Source of the DNA: Microbacterium sp. ET2
Lineage (GTDB): Bacteria; Actinomycetota; Actinomycetes; Actinomycetales; Microbacteriaceae
DNA: 64,000 bases
NCBI RefSeq assembly: GCF_030347395.1
Contig: NZ_CP128170.1
Coordinates: forward strand, 1,984,001-2,048,000
Direction: 5' to 3'
How positions within the stretch are numbered: position 1 is the first letter of the stretch; each line of letters begins with the position of its first letter. The position numbers and the translations under genes were made by a program. Positions 8,716 through 17,714 of the stretch are shown piece after piece. Under the pieces are notes generated by a model. The model was not told the DNA's origin. It saw only the letters and a list, made by a program, of their open reading frames with translations, and did not search any database.

Positions 8716-9158
8716 CGCCGCGCCCGGCCAGGCCAGGCAGGATGACGGCGGATGACCGCGGCGAGTGCGACCCCGACGATGGCGCCCAGCCCGTTGGCGA
8801 CGAGGTCACGCGGGTGGGAGATCCGGTCGAGCGGAATCTGGGCGAGCTCGATCCCGAGCGTCAGCAGCAGGGGAAGCGCGAGTGCGAGCACGCCCCGCAG
8901 GAGCAGGCCGGTGGCCACCCCGATCGGCACGAACATCAGGACGTTCAGCAGGATCTCCAGGCTCCGCCCATCCGTCCACGCCGCCTCATCCGTCCACGCG
9001 GCGGGGTTGAGGATGCCCCACGGCGCCTCCGATCCCTCGGTCGCCCACGGCAGCGGGCGAAGCGTGACCCAGAGGACGAGGCTGGTGTAGAGCGCGCCCA
9101 GCAGGAACACGACAGTCGACACCGTCCGACGGACAGCGGGCGAGGCGGGACGCGTCAT
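8673..9158 (-). CDS. VanZ family membrane protein
   Basis: The 161-residue protein has four or five hydrophobic segments and the VanZ-type pattern LNVLMFVPIGVATGLLL then ELAQIPLDRISHPRDLVANG (positions about 70-125). VanZ proteins raise teicoplanin resistance in enterococci, but most actinobacterial members have unknown roles at the membrane. The ATG at 9158 is preferred to a TTG at 9206 because the membrane domain follows it directly; neither has a strong ribosome binding site. Confidence 0.82.
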   Translation of the reverse strand: MTRPASPAVRRTVSTVVFLLGALYTSLVLWVTLRPLPWATEGSEAPWGILNPAAWTDEAAWTDGRSLEILLNVLMFVPIGVATGLLLRGVLALALPLLLTLGIELAQIPLDRISHPRDLVANGLGAIVGVALAAVIRRHPAWPGRARRQSNVSVQDAMSTP

Positions 9159-9267
9159 GGTTCGATCGAACCCGCCGGGTGCATCGCGGTCAACGCGATA
9201 CGGCAACCCCAGCGGCTCTGCACCGCCGTTTCCCAGCCGGCGCGCGGGGCCGAGGGGCGGCTGTCGT

Positions 9268-9573
9268 TCATCGGCGGGCCAACGCGTCCCAGTCGGCGTC
9301 GATCATCCGGGGCTTGCGACGCGAGATGCGCGCACGCAGCACGACGCCCACCTCGGGCCAGTAGCGCTTGTCGAGGACGACCTCGGTCCGCAGCGTCTCG
9401 CCCTCGAGCTCGGGCACCTGAAGAGCGAGCTCCATCGTGCAGGTCTGATAGCGGCGACGCTGGGTCGGCGGCGTGAGCGAGAGGATGCGGACGGTGCCGA
9501 CGTAGGCATCGGCCATCGACGAGGCGGTGAGACGTTCGAGGGTCTCGGCGGCGCCGTCCTCCCAGTCCTCCAT
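9268..9573 (-). CDS. Hypothetical protein, about 101 residues
   Basis: No family is recognised. The product begins MEDWEDGAAETLERL, is soluble, and contains beta-rich stretches such as YVGTVRILSLTPPTQRRRYQ and LRTEVVLDKRYWPEVG, which suggest a small OB-like or barrel fold. It ends in a basic tail. Codon use is typical for the window, supporting a real gene. An in-frame upstream start at 9651 would add 26 Arg-rich residues and is less likely. Confidence 0.6.
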   Translation of the reverse strand: MEDWEDGAAETLERLTASSMADAYVGTVRILSLTPPTQRRRYQTCTMELALQVPELEGETLRTEVVLDKRYWPEVGVVLRARISRRKPRMIDADWDALARR

Positions 9574-9739
9574 GGTGCGAGCGTACCGCCGCCGGTCGAG
9601 TGTCCGAGTATCCCGCGACCCGTCGAATTCGGCGGCTCTATCCGCGAGCACGCCACATTTTCTGCCGGGTCGCGCGGTTCGGAGGACTTCTCGGCCGGTG
9701 ACCGACCCGGTGACGTCGAAAAGCGCTCAGGCTGGTGTC

Positions 9740-11032
9740 ATGACGTCCCCCGGCGCAGCGCCCCCGGTCGGCACCCCCGCGGTGCTCGTCGCGCAGCTGC
9801 TCATCCGGAGCGCGTCGGCGGCCGGCGCGCTGGCGCTCGGGGCCTACTTCGTCGACCTGGCTCGCGCCGGCGCCCCCGTCGGGGCCCTCATCCTCGGAGT
9901 GCTGTCGGGGCTGAGCTTTCTCGCCGAACTCGTGCTCGCCCCGCTCGCGGGGTCGGCGAGCGACCGCCGCGGCCGCCGGGTCTTCCTCGTGGCGGCTCCG
10001 CTCCTCGCCGCCGCCGGCATCCTCATCACCCCCGGAGCGTCCCTCATCGCGGTGGCGCCGTCGGCGGCGCTCGTGATCGCCGTCGTCGCGACATCCCGTC
10101 TCCTCGACGGTGCGGGAGCAGCGATCGCCGCACCTGCCACCCTCGGCCTTCTTGCCGACGCCAGTGACGACGATCGGATGCGACGGGGACGCGTCACGAG
10201 CCTGTACGAGCTGTCATCGTCCGGAGGCATCGCGCTCGGAGCGGTAGCCGGCCCGCTTCTCTACGGAGTCTGGGGGCTCTGGTCGTTCGTCGCGCTCGCT
10301 GGGGTCTACATCGTGGCATCCCTGCTGGTGCTTCTCTTCGTGAGGACGGATGCCGCGGGCGGAGCGCGCCGCCGGCAGACCGGCGTCCGCGAGCGCATCC
10401 GGATCATCGGTCAGCCACGCCTGGTGGCCTTCCTCCCGGCGTGGATCGCGGTCAACGCCATCCTCGGCACCTGGGTCACATCGCAGATCACGTTCGTGCT
10501 CGCCGGCGACCGCACCGCCGCGGGCCAGCTCATTCCGGGCGCCTTCGCCGGCAACGAGGCGGGACTCTCCGCCGTCCTCGGCATCTACGTGCTCGTCTTC
10601 AGCCTGTGCATCGTGGCGTGGGCGTTCTTCATCGGCCGCCTGCCGACCGTCCCGACCCTGTTCGTCACGGTCGCCGGCGCCATCGTCGCCTCGGTCGGGC
10701 TGGTGCTGCTCAACCATGGCGCGCCGCCTGCCGTCGCGATTCCCATCGTGATCGCCGGGATGTTCCTCGAGGCGGGGTTCACCCCGGCGGCGCTCGCGCA
10801 CCTCAGCGACATCTCGGCCGAGTTCCGCGAGAACCGCGGCCTGATCATGGGCGTGTACTCGGTGGTCGTCGGCGCCGGCTACCTGCTCGGAAACGTCCTC
10901 GGCGGTGTGTTCGCCGAGTGGCTGCTGTTCGACGGGCTGGCGATCCTGACGATCGGTCTGGCCGTCGTCGCGCTGGCGTCGATCCTGGTGATGGCGGTCA
11001 TCGAGCGGCGGATGGTGAAAACCCGCGCGTGA
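9740..11032 (+). CDS. MFS transporter
   Basis: The 430-residue membrane protein has about 12 hydrophobic segments and the A-type loop GSASDRRGRRVFLV between segments 2 and 3. The first half ends near the basic cytoplasmic loop (residues about 205-225, RTDAAGGARRRQ). Substrate and direction are unknown; drug or metabolite export is the usual guess for this branch. The ATG at 9740 is chosen because the upstream frame is antisense to the small gene at 9268-9573. The secreted lipase gene follows 15 bp downstream and may be co-transcribed. Confidence 0.85.
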   Translation: MTSPGAAPPVGTPAVLVAQLLIRSASAAGALALGAYFVDLARAGAPVGALILGVLSGLSFLAELVLAPLAGSASDRRGRRVFLVAAPLLAAAGILITPGASLIAVAPSAALVIAVVATSRLLDGAGAAIAAPATLGLLADASDDDRMRRGRVTSLYELSSSGGIALGAVAGPLLYGVWGLWSFVALAGVYIVASLLVLLFVRTDAAGGARRRQTGVRERIRIIGQPRLVAFLPAWIAVNAILGTWVTSQITFVLAGDRTAAGQLIPGAFAGNEAGLSAVLGIYVLVFSLCIVAWAFFIGRLPTVPTLFVTVAGAIVASVGLVLLNHGAPPAVAIPIVIAGMFLEAGFTPAALAHLSDISAEFRENRGLIMGVYSVVVGAGYLLGNVLGGVFAEWLLFDGLAILTIGLAVVALASILVMAVIERRMVKTRA

Positions 11033-11047
11033 CGTCATCCTGTACGT

Positions 11048-12346
11048 GTGACGTTGCTGCGCCGCCACGGCTTCCGCATCGCGGTGACGTTCTTCGCGTT
11101 CAGCCTCGCCCTTCTCGGCACGCTCGTCGCGTCGACCGAGCTCCGGCTGATCGGCAACGCCCTCGAGCGCAACGACGTCGATGAGTTCTACAGCGCGGTT
11201 CCACAGGATGCCGTCGGCCCGCCGGGATCTCTCATCAAGACGGAGGCTCTCCTCGGTGCGCCCTTCGCCGCGCGCGGGTGGCGGATCATGTATCGCACGA
11301 CCGACCTGAACGGGAACGCTCAGATTGCGACCGGTGTGTTGGTCGTTCCGCTCACGCCACCCCCTCCCGGTGGTCGTACCGTCGTCTCCTGGGGCCACCC
11401 CACGACGGGTGCGGCGCACGACTGTGCACCGTCCTACGGATTCGATCCGTACATCGGCATCGAAGGTCTCCGCTTTCTTCTCGATCGGGGCTACGCCGTG
11501 GTGGCGACCGACTACATCGGCATGGGTGTGGCCGGGCCGGATTCGTACCTCGTGGGCGAGAGCGCGGGTCACGCAGTACTCGATGCCGTCCGAGCCGCTC
11601 AGGCGGTCGCGTCGGCCGCCCTCGGCGACGACGTCGTCCTGTGGGGCCATTCACAGGGCGGACAGGCCGCGCTCTTCGCGGCGGAGTCGGCGGCAACGTA
11701 TGCGCCGGAGCTCGATCTGCGCGCCGTCGCCGTCGCAGCCCCCGCCGCCGACTTGCTCGGTCTCATGGAGGCGCATCTCGATGACATCTCGGGTGTGACC
11801 ATCGGCTCGTACGCTTTCACCGCTTATGCCGAGGTCTACGGCGATTCTGTTCCCGGGGCCGAGCTCGACGACATCCTCACCCCGGATGCGCTCGACATCG
11901 TCCCGAGAATGAACGAGCTCTGTCTGCTGACGAACATTCCCGAGCTCCACGGCCTCGGACAGCCACTGGTGGACGGGAACTTCACCACGGCGGATCCGAC
12001 GAAGACGTCACCGTGGCGCGAACTGCTCGCCCAGAACTCGGCGGGATCCCGCACGTTCGATGCGCCCCTGTTCGTCGCCCAGGGATCGGATGACGAGCTG
12101 GTCGTGCCTGCCGACACCCTCCGTTTCGCTCAGCGGGAAGCGCAGGAGGGTATCGACGTCACGTATCAGGAGATCTCGTTCGCCACACACGGCACGGTGG
12201 CGTATCTGGCGTTGCCGGGGATGCTCCAGTGGCTGGATCGAGTGCTCGTCGACGACGCGCGTCACAGGGTCGAGCTGAAGGAGAGCAGACCGATCGGAAC
12301 CAGCATCATCAGCCCCAGCACGATGCCGGTGATCGAGAGGCCGTAG
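11048..12346 (+). CDS. Secreted lipase-type alpha/beta hydrolase
   Basis: The 432-residue protein starts with GTG and has an N-terminal signal or anchor segment (about residues 9-30, FRIAVTFFAFSLALLGTLVA). The nucleophile elbow GHSQGG sits near residue 200, with an acid in GSDDELVVPADT and a His in SFATHGTVAYL near the C-terminus, a complete Ser-Asp-His set. It matches the secretory (LIP) lipase family acting on esters outside the membrane. The last 28 residues overlap the convergent gene at 12262 and look less conserved, so the true stop may once have been earlier. Confidence 0.85.
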   Translation: MTLLRRHGFRIAVTFFAFSLALLGTLVASTELRLIGNALERNDVDEFYSAVPQDAVGPPGSLIKTEALLGAPFAARGWRIMYRTTDLNGNAQIATGVLVVPLTPPPPGGRTVVSWGHPTTGAAHDCAPSYGFDPYIGIEGLRFLLDRGYAVVATDYIGMGVAGPDSYLVGESAGHAVLDAVRAAQAVASAALGDDVVLWGHSQGGQAALFAAESAATYAPELDLRAVAVAAPAADLLGLMEAHLDDISGVTIGSYAFTAYAEVYGDSVPGAELDDILTPDALDIVPRMNELCLLTNIPELHGLGQPLVDGNFTTADPTKTSPWRELLAQNSAGSRTFDAPLFVAQGSDDELVVPADTLRFAQREAQEGIDVTYQEISFATHGTVAYLALPGMLQWLDRVLVDDARHRVELKESRPIGTSIISPSTMPVIERP

Positions 12347-12639
12347 CGGCGCTTGCGCGTGATGCCCACGATCAGCCCGATGATCGCCAGCAGCAGCACG
12401 AGTGCTCCGCCGATGCCGAGCATCGGGATCAGGGCGACGAGCAGCCACCAGATGGCGTTCATCTCGGGGATGAGCCCGATGAGGAAGACGAACAGTGTCG
12501 GCACCAGTCCGACCATGGCGATGATGACGGCGATGAGCCCGAGGATGTCGAAGCCCTTCCGCGCCGGCTGCGGGGCCGGCATCGCGGCGTACCCCGGCCC
12601 GTAGCCCTGGCCGTACCCCGGACCATACCCTGCCGTCAT
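12262..12639 (-). CDS. DUF4190-like small membrane protein with Gly-Tyr-rich head
   Basis: The 125-residue protein starts at ATG 12639 behind GGAGGGGG. It opens with a repetitive Gly-Tyr-Pro head (GYGPGYGQGYGPGY), then has three or four membrane segments including LIAVIIAMVGLVPTLFVFLI and ALVLLLAIIGLIVGI. This layout is common in actinobacterial envelope proteins of unknown role. The 3' end overlaps the convergent lipase gene by 85 bp. Confidence 0.75.
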   Translation of the reverse strand: MTAGYGPGYGQGYGPGYAAMPAPQPARKGFDILGLIAVIIAMVGLVPTLFVFLIGLIPEMNAIWWLLVALIPMLGIGGALVLLLAIIGLIVGITRKRRYGLSITGIVLGLMMLVPIGLLSFSSTL

Positions 12640-12665
12640 CGGCGACCCCCTCCGTCGGAGCGATC

Positions 12666-13718
12666 CTAGGGGAGCCCGCGGCGCGGGTCGATCATCGTCA
12701 TCCCCGCGGGCGCGGCGCTGTCGAAACGCGGGAGAAGAGCGGATGCCTCGTCGAGGCCGATCACGCGCTCGATGAGGTCGTGCGGGTGCAGCCTCTCCGA
12801 GGCGACGAGCTCCATCATCGCCGGGTAGTCTCCCGCCGCCATCCCGTGACTGCCGAGGATGTCGAGCTCCCACGCGATCGCGCGCGCCATGGGAAGGGGG
12901 GAGAAGCCGTCATCCGTCGGCAGGAGCCCGACCTGCACGTGGCGCCCGCGACGGCGAAGGCTCAGCACGGCGTCCGCGGCGGTCTTCGCGCTCCCGACCG
13001 CGTCTATCGCCACGTGCGAGCCGCCCCCGGTCAGATCGTGGACGACGTCGGGGACGGGGGGACCGTCAGGACCTGTGACGACGACATGGGCGGCGCCGAG
13101 CCGACTCGCGACCTCGAGCGCGCGGGTGTTGGTGTCGATCGCGATCACCCGCGCGCCCAGGGCGACCGCGATCATCACGACGCTGAGGCCCACCCCACCG
13201 GCGCCGACGACGGTGACCCACTCCCCGGTGGCGACGCGCGCCCGGGCGGTCAGCGCCCGGAAGGCCGTCGCGAACCGGCAGCCGAGCGCAGCGGCCGCTT
13301 CGAACGACACCGTGTCGGGGAGGGCGACGAGGTTGGTGTCGGCGGCATGGAGCGCCACCCTCTCGGCGAAGGACCCCCAGTGGGTGAACCCCGGCTGCTG
13401 CTGATCCGGGCACACCTGGGCATCGCCCGCGCGGCACCACTCACACACCCCGCACCCGCACACGAAGGGGACGGTGACCCGGTCGCCGACGCGGAAACGG
13501 GTGACCCCGAGGCCGACCTCGGAGACGACGCCCGCCAACTCGTGGCCGGGTACGTGCGGAAAGGCGATCTCGTCGTGACCGGCCCAGGCGTGCCAGTCGC
13601 TGCGGCAGACCCCCGTGGCACGGACGTCGACGACCACCCCGCCCTCCGGCGCGACGGGCTCGGCGACGTCGACCACGGCGGGCATGCCGCGGACAGCATG
13701 GATGCGAACGGCGCGCAC
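12666..13718 (-). CDS. Zinc-dependent medium-chain alcohol dehydrogenase
   Basis: The 350-residue enzyme oxidises an alcohol with NAD(P). Catalytic zinc ligands are Cys37 (GVCRSDWH) and the GHE motif near 60. Three structural-zinc cysteines lie in CGCGVCEWCRAGDAQVC (about 88-104). The Rossmann glycine motif VVGAGGVGLS is near 165, followed by an acidic IDTNTRA that favours NAD over NADP. Substrate is unknown. The GTG start opens directly into the first strand. It is divergent from the AlaX-like gene with 42 bp between starts. Confidence 0.9.
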   Translation of the reverse strand: MRAVRIHAVRGMPAVVDVAEPVAPEGGVVVDVRATGVCRSDWHAWAGHDEIAFPHVPGHELAGVVSEVGLGVTRFRVGDRVTVPFVCGCGVCEWCRAGDAQVCPDQQQPGFTHWGSFAERVALHAADTNLVALPDTVSFEAAAALGCRFATAFRALTARARVATGEWVTVVGAGGVGLSVVMIAVALGARVIAIDTNTRALEVASRLGAAHVVVTGPDGPPVPDVVHDLTGGGSHVAIDAVGSAKTAADAVLSLRRRGRHVQVGLLPTDDGFSPLPMARAIAWELDILGSHGMAAGDYPAMMELVASERLHPHDLIERVIGLDEASALLPRFDSAAPAGMTMIDPRRGLP

Positions 13719-13760
13719 AGGGCGAATCTACCCGCCCCGTCCGCCGTCTAGGGTGGGCTC

Positions 13761-14666
13761 GTGCCAGAGCCCCACGCCACCCTCCCCGTCCCCGCCGGCC
13801 TCCCCGAGACCGACACGGTCGTGACGTACCCGCAGGGTGCGACCTCGAGCACGGGCCGTGTGCTGCACGTCGAAGACCTCGGCGACGGGCGCTCGGCGGT
13901 GCTCCTCGACGTCACCTGCGTGCATCCCGTCACGGCGGCCTGGCCCGACCAGCCGGCGGACCGCGCGACCCTCGAGGCGGCGGGGACGACGTTCGCCGTG
14001 GTCGACGCGGTGGTCGGCGGCGTCCAGGACGGACGGCTGTTCCTCGGCGCCGACCTGCCCGTCCGAATGGGCACCGAGGGCTGGGTCTTCGTCGTGGCGC
14101 ACATCGTCGAAGGTGACGGCCCCGCGGCGGGGACCGAGGTCCGCGCGGTCGTCGACGCCGAATATCGCGTCGCGCTCTCGGCAGGGCACACGGTCTGCCA
14201 TCTCGCGTCGCTCGCCCTGAATGCCGCTCTCGCGCAAGCGTGGATCAAAGAGGTGATGCCGGATGCCCGGGGGAACCCGAACTTCGACGCGCTGGCGATC
14301 GAGACGAGCCGCATCCATCCGGGTGGTTCGGTCGACGTCTACCGCATCGGCAAGTCGCTCCGACGGAAGGGCTTCGTCGCGACGGCTCTGGACGATCTCG
14401 ACGCCGTCGCGTCGCACGCGAACATGCTGCTCGCGGAATGGGTCGGCTCCGGCGCGGCCGTTCGCATCGAGCGCGATGGCGACGCGCTCTCGTCGCGTCG
14501 CGCCTGGGTGTGCCAACTCCCGGACATGACCGTGCACATCCCGTGCGGCGGCACGCATGCGTCGCGCCTCGGCGACTTCGCATCGGTGTCGGTGGCCCTG
14601 GAGGCGCGCGACGTCGAGGGAGCCCGCGAGATCACGATGACGACGACGGGTCGTGCGGCCCCCTGA
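13761..14666 (+). CDS. AlaX-like aminoacyl-tRNA editing domain protein
   Basis: The 301-residue protein resembles the second additional domain of alanyl/threonyl-tRNA synthetases. An N-terminal beta-barrel (about 1-125) precedes the editing core with SAGHTVCHLASLAL (HxxxH, near 140) and the CGGTH motif near 265, the four zinc ligands of the hydrolytic site. Such stand-alone AlaX proteins remove Ser or Gly wrongly attached to tRNA-Ala. The spacing between the two motifs is longer than in minimal AlaX. It starts with GTG. Confidence 0.75.
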   Translation: MPEPHATLPVPAGLPETDTVVTYPQGATSSTGRVLHVEDLGDGRSAVLLDVTCVHPVTAAWPDQPADRATLEAAGTTFAVVDAVVGGVQDGRLFLGADLPVRMGTEGWVFVVAHIVEGDGPAAGTEVRAVVDAEYRVALSAGHTVCHLASLALNAALAQAWIKEVMPDARGNPNFDALAIETSRIHPGGSVDVYRIGKSLRRKGFVATALDDLDAVASHANMLLAEWVGSGAAVRIERDGDALSSRRAWVCQLPDMTVHIPCGGTHASRLGDFASVSVALEARDVEGAREITMTTTGRAAP

Positions 14667-14693
14667 CCCTCCGGCCCGCGGCACGATGGAGAC

Positions 14694-15119
14694 ATGGGTC
14701 GCACGCGGGGAGGGACGGATGCCGCCGAGCGGCGCCATCCGAAGATCTGCGCCTCCTGCGGACGCACCATGGAGTACCGAGCCAGGTGGGCGGCGAACTG
14801 GGATTCGGTGAAGTACTGCTCCGACGCGTGCCGGCGCCGCGGCGTGACGCCCGTCGACCGTGAGCTGGAGGAGGCGATCCGTCAGACCCTCGCGTTGCGT
14901 GCGGCGACGTCATCGATGTGTCCGTCCGAGGCCGCGAAGGCCGTCGGGGGCGAGGAGTGGCGCGAGCTGATGGAGCCCGCGCGACGGGCCGCACGGCGAC
15001 TCGTCGCGACCGGCGACGTGGAGATCACCCAGGGGGGCCGGGTGGTCGATCCCTCGACGGCCAAGGGGCCCATCCGCATCCGCCGGAGCCCGACCGCTGA
15101 TGCGACGATGGAGGGATGA
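14694..15119 (+). CDS. DUF2256/DUF3253 domain protein
   Basis: The 141-residue protein combines a small zinc ribbon (residues 18-46: ICASCGRTMEYR with KYCSDACR, four cysteines, DUF2256) with a winged-helix-like DUF3253 module (50-125). DUF2256 often sits beside photolyase/cryptochrome-like genes elsewhere, but none is here. The function is unknown; the fold suggests nucleic acid or protein binding. Its stop overlaps the start of the DUF1349 gene in ATGA, implying co-translation. Confidence 0.8.
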   Translation: MGRTRGGTDAAERRHPKICASCGRTMEYRARWAANWDSVKYCSDACRRRGVTPVDRELEEAIRQTLALRAATSSMCPSEAAKAVGGEEWRELMEPARRAARRLVATGDVEITQGGRVVDPSTAKGPIRIRRSPTADATMEG

Positions 15120-15711
15120 CGACCTCGATCTCCCCCCGCCGTATCGACTGGGCCGAGGGGCGGTGGACCCATGAGCCCGTCTCCGCCGAACGGCGGGGGA
15201 CGACCTGGCCGTCACCGCCGTCGAAGGAAGCGATGCGTGGCTGCGCACCGCGTACGGCTTCGAGCACGCCTCTGAACACGGGCTCGTCGCTCCGCTCCCC
15301 GTCGGCGCGGCGATGGAGGTTGAGTTCACCGCCGACTTCACTGAGCAGTTCGACCAGGCGGGCATCTTCGTGCGGATCGACGACGAGCGGTGGATCAAGT
15401 GCGGAGTCGAGTACTGCGACGGAGAGCTCGGAGCGGGGGCCGTCGTCACCGACCGCCGCTCGGACTGGTCGGTCGGCGCCGTGCCCGAGTGGAGCGGTCG
15501 TCGCCTCGTCATCCGGGTCAGTCGGGGTGAGGACGCGATCACCGTGCGCGGCGGAGTCGCCGGCGAGCCGATGCGGCTCCTGCGGCTCGCGCCGTTCGAC
15601 GGTTCCGCCGACGCCGCAGCCGGGCCGCTCGTCGCCGCCCCGTCTCGCGCCGGGCTGATCGTGGTGTTCCACGCCTGGCGCCTGAGCGCAGCGGACGCGT
15701 CGATCCACTGA
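15116..15711 (+). pseudogene. DUF1349 protein, frameshifted in a G run
   Basis: The start ATG overlaps the preceding stop (ATGA). The first frame reads MTTSISPRRIDWAEGRWTHE and fails after the five-G run at 15195-15199. Adding one G restores DDLAVTAVEGSDAWLR and the rest, giving a 198-residue protein. The downstream part (WIKCGVEYCDGELGAG, DWSVGAVPEW) is clearly the concanavalin-like DUF1349 fold related to YesU-like proteins, thought to bind carbohydrates. The break in a homopolymer in an otherwise intact gene suggests a sequencing error. Confidence 0.8.
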
Positions 15712-15751
15712 TCCGGCCCTGCCACCCACCGTGCAGGCGTACGCTCTCAGC

Positions 15752-15949
15752 ATGATCGAGCTGCTGGCACTCGGAGGCGTCGCCGCCGGTGTCACGGCGG
15801 TCACGCTGTGGGTCACGCGGCCGCGGCGGCAGAGGTCGACGCCCCACGACGACACCCTCCGGGTCGGTCAGGCCGCCGACCCCTCACCGTATGAGGCGGC
15901 GCGGCGCGCAGAGGGCAAGGCAGCCTGGACCCGGATCTCGGGCGCCTGA
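15752..15949 (+). CDS. Small membrane-anchored protein, 65 residues
   Basis: The product has one N-terminal membrane segment (MIELLALGGVAAGVTAVTLW) then a basic stop-transfer RPRRQRS and a short hydrophilic tail. An alternative GTG at 15731 adds seven residues. No family is recognised. It lies 40 bp after the DUF1349 gene and 5 bp before the EEP hydrolase gene on the same strand, so it is probably part of that transcription unit. Confidence 0.5.
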   Translation: MIELLALGGVAAGVTAVTLWVTRPRRQRSTPHDDTLRVGQAADPSPYEAARRAEGKAAWTRISGA

Positions 15950-15954
15950 GGGGG

Positions 15955-16782
15955 ATGTCGACCGCCCTGATCGGACCCGTGACGCCGCCTGCGCTGCACG
16001 TCATGACCTTCAACATCCGCCGCCGGCTCTCCCCGGCGCTGCGGCGCGTGGATCGATGGCGCGACCGACGAGCGGCAGTGGCCGCGCTCCTGCAGGCGGA
16101 GCAACCGCACATCCTCGGTGTGCAGGAGGCTCTCCCCGACCAGGCGCGTGACGTGCACACCGCGCTCGGCGCGCGGTATGTGGCGCTCGGTCACGGACGA
16201 CGACGGGATGGCGGGGGAGAGGCCTGCCCGCTCTTCTTCGACGCCGACCGGCTCGAGCTCGAGAACTGGCGGCAGATCGCCCTGTCCGACCGCCCTGACG
16301 ACCCCGGGTCGCGGTCGTGGGGCAACAGGGTGCCCCGCATCGCGGTCATCGCCCGGCTGCGCGACCGGGCGACGTCCGCGACGTTCGTCGCCGTGAACAC
16401 CCACTTCGACCACCTGTCGCGTGGAGCGCGGCGCCGCTCGGCCGAAGCCCTTCGCCTGCTCGTCGGTGAGGCGGCGCGGCCGAGCGTGGTGATGGGCGAC
16501 CTCAACACGGGCGAGGGAACTGTCCCGATCCGGGAGCTGCTGAGGGATGGCGCTCTGCGGGACGCCTGGGCGGTCGCCGGCGAGCGTGTCACACCCGAGT
16601 GGGGGACGTTCCCGAACTACCGAGAGCCGCGCGTGGGTCGCAAGCGCATCGACTGGATCGCGGTGACCGGCGACATCGAGGTGGAGCGCGTCGCGATCAA
16701 CCCATCGGCCCCGAAGGGGCGCCGGCCCTCGGATCATCTGCCGGTCCAGGCGGTGCTGCGCATCGCGGCGGGAGAGGGGTGA
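15955..16782 (+). CDS. Endonuclease/exonuclease/phosphatase family hydrolase
   Basis: The 275-residue protein is a metal-dependent phosphodiesterase or phosphatase of the DNase I-like fold. Motifs in order are MTFNIRR (Asn), ILGVQEAL (catalytic Glu near 55), FVAVNTHFDH (near 150), VVMGDLNT (Asp-Asn near 180), RIDWIAV and PSDHLPV (Asp-His near 260). All active-site residues are present, so it should be catalytic; substrate may be a nucleic acid, lipid head group or sugar phosphate. No signal peptide is evident. Its stop overlaps the next start in TGATG. Confidence 0.88.
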   Translation: MSTALIGPVTPPALHVMTFNIRRRLSPALRRVDRWRDRRAAVAALLQAEQPHILGVQEALPDQARDVHTALGARYVALGHGRRRDGGGEACPLFFDADRLELENWRQIALSDRPDDPGSRSWGNRVPRIAVIARLRDRATSATFVAVNTHFDHLSRGARRRSAEALRLLVGEAARPSVVMGDLNTGEGTVPIRELLRDGALRDAWAVAGERVTPEWGTFPNYREPRVGRKRIDWIAVTGDIEVERVAINPSAPKGRRPSDHLPVQAVLRIAAGEG

Positions 16783-17432
16783 TGACCTCGGCGGTGCGGG
16801 CGAACCCCTTCGTGCAGAACTTCCTCCGACCACCCGCGACGGCGCTCGACATCGCCGCCGACGGAGTGCGGCTTCTCGGTGTGATCAGCGTCGTCATCGC
16901 CGCAGTCTGGTTCACGCTCCTCGACGCAGGGGTGGTCGCGTTCTCGCTGCCCGCCCTCATGCTGCCCCGCTTCCTCGCCCTGCGTCCAGGGTGGGACATC
17001 GCCGTCGCGCTCTCGGTCCTCGTCGCGGCGTGGAGCAACATCTTCGGGCTCTACGAATCGATCCCCGGCTGGGATCTCGTCGTGCACGCGGTCGTGTCCG
17101 GCGCGATCACGCTGATGGGGCTGCAGGCCCTCGCGCATGTCGGCGTGCTGCCGGGGCCCGCCCGGTCGCGGCATCCTCGAGTCTCCGGCGCGGTCCTCGG
17201 CGGCATGCTCGCGCTGGCCTTCGGGGCGCTGTGGGAGATGGTCGAGTGGGCGGGGCGCACGTTCGTCACCGCCGAGATCATCGTGTCGTACAACGACACC
17301 ATCGGTGATCTCGCCGCGGACGGCGTGGGCGGCGTCGTCGCGGGACTGGTGCTCGCGGGCGGGCGCGTCACCCGGCCGGACTCGGCGCTTCGCCCTCCGG
17401 CCCGCGCCGAACACCGCAGCCCCCGGCGATGA
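16782..17432 (+). CDS. DUF2238/VanZ-like membrane protein
   Basis: The 216-residue protein has five or six membrane segments. Conserved-looking signatures are GWDLVVHAVVSGAITL and ALWEMVEWAGRTFV, then YNDTIGDLAADGVGG near residue 175, a pattern seen in the DUF2238 (YjdF-like) family. Function is unknown. It is translationally coupled to the EEP hydrolase by a TGATG overlap. Its 3' end overlaps the convergent gene at 17368 by 65 bp. Confidence 0.72.
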   Translation: MTSAVRANPFVQNFLRPPATALDIAADGVRLLGVISVVIAAVWFTLLDAGVVAFSLPALMLPRFLALRPGWDIAVALSVLVAAWSNIFGLYESIPGWDLVVHAVVSGAITLMGLQALAHVGVLPGPARSRHPRVSGAVLGGMLALAFGALWEMVEWAGRTFVTAEIIVSYNDTIGDLAADGVGGVVAGLVLAGGRVTRPDSALRPPARAEHRSPRR

Positions 17433-17712
17433 GCAGCGAGGGGCCGTCGCCCCCCCGCATCAGCGTCCACAGGGTGTGCGTGCACGACCGGCATCGCACG
17501 ATGAACGCGTCGCGATCGGCCTCCACCCGCCATTCCGCGAGCGGCGCCGTGGTGTGACAGCCGCCGCATTCCACCATCAGCATGCTGAGGTCGCCGGCGA
17601 AGAGATCCTGCAGGGCGCCCACCACGGCATTGCCGTCGACGACGTGCGCGGTGTGGGAGTCCTCCCGGCCGGGGTGCGCGGCGCGGGCGATGCGAGTGCG
17701 GTCGTCGGACAT
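17368..17712 (-). CDS. DUF6510 zinc-ribbon protein
   Basis: The 114-residue protein has two CxxC pairs, VECGGCHT and VRCRSCTHT (about residues 45 and 70), that probably bind zinc or iron. The central part VVGALQDLFAGDLSMLM is typical of this small family. It follows a flavin reductase and a molybdopterin oxidoreductase, as homologues do elsewhere, so it may assist electron transfer or assembly. ATG 17712 is preferred since GGAGG lies six bases upstream; an ATG at 17718 is also in frame. Confidence 0.75.
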   Translation of the reverse strand: MSDDRTRIARAAHPGREDSHTAHVVDGNAVVGALQDLFAGDLSMLMVECGGCHTTAPLAEWRVEADRDAFIVRCRSCTHTLWTLMRGGDGPSLLIAGGCGVRRGPEGEAPSPAG

Positions 17713-17714
17713 CG

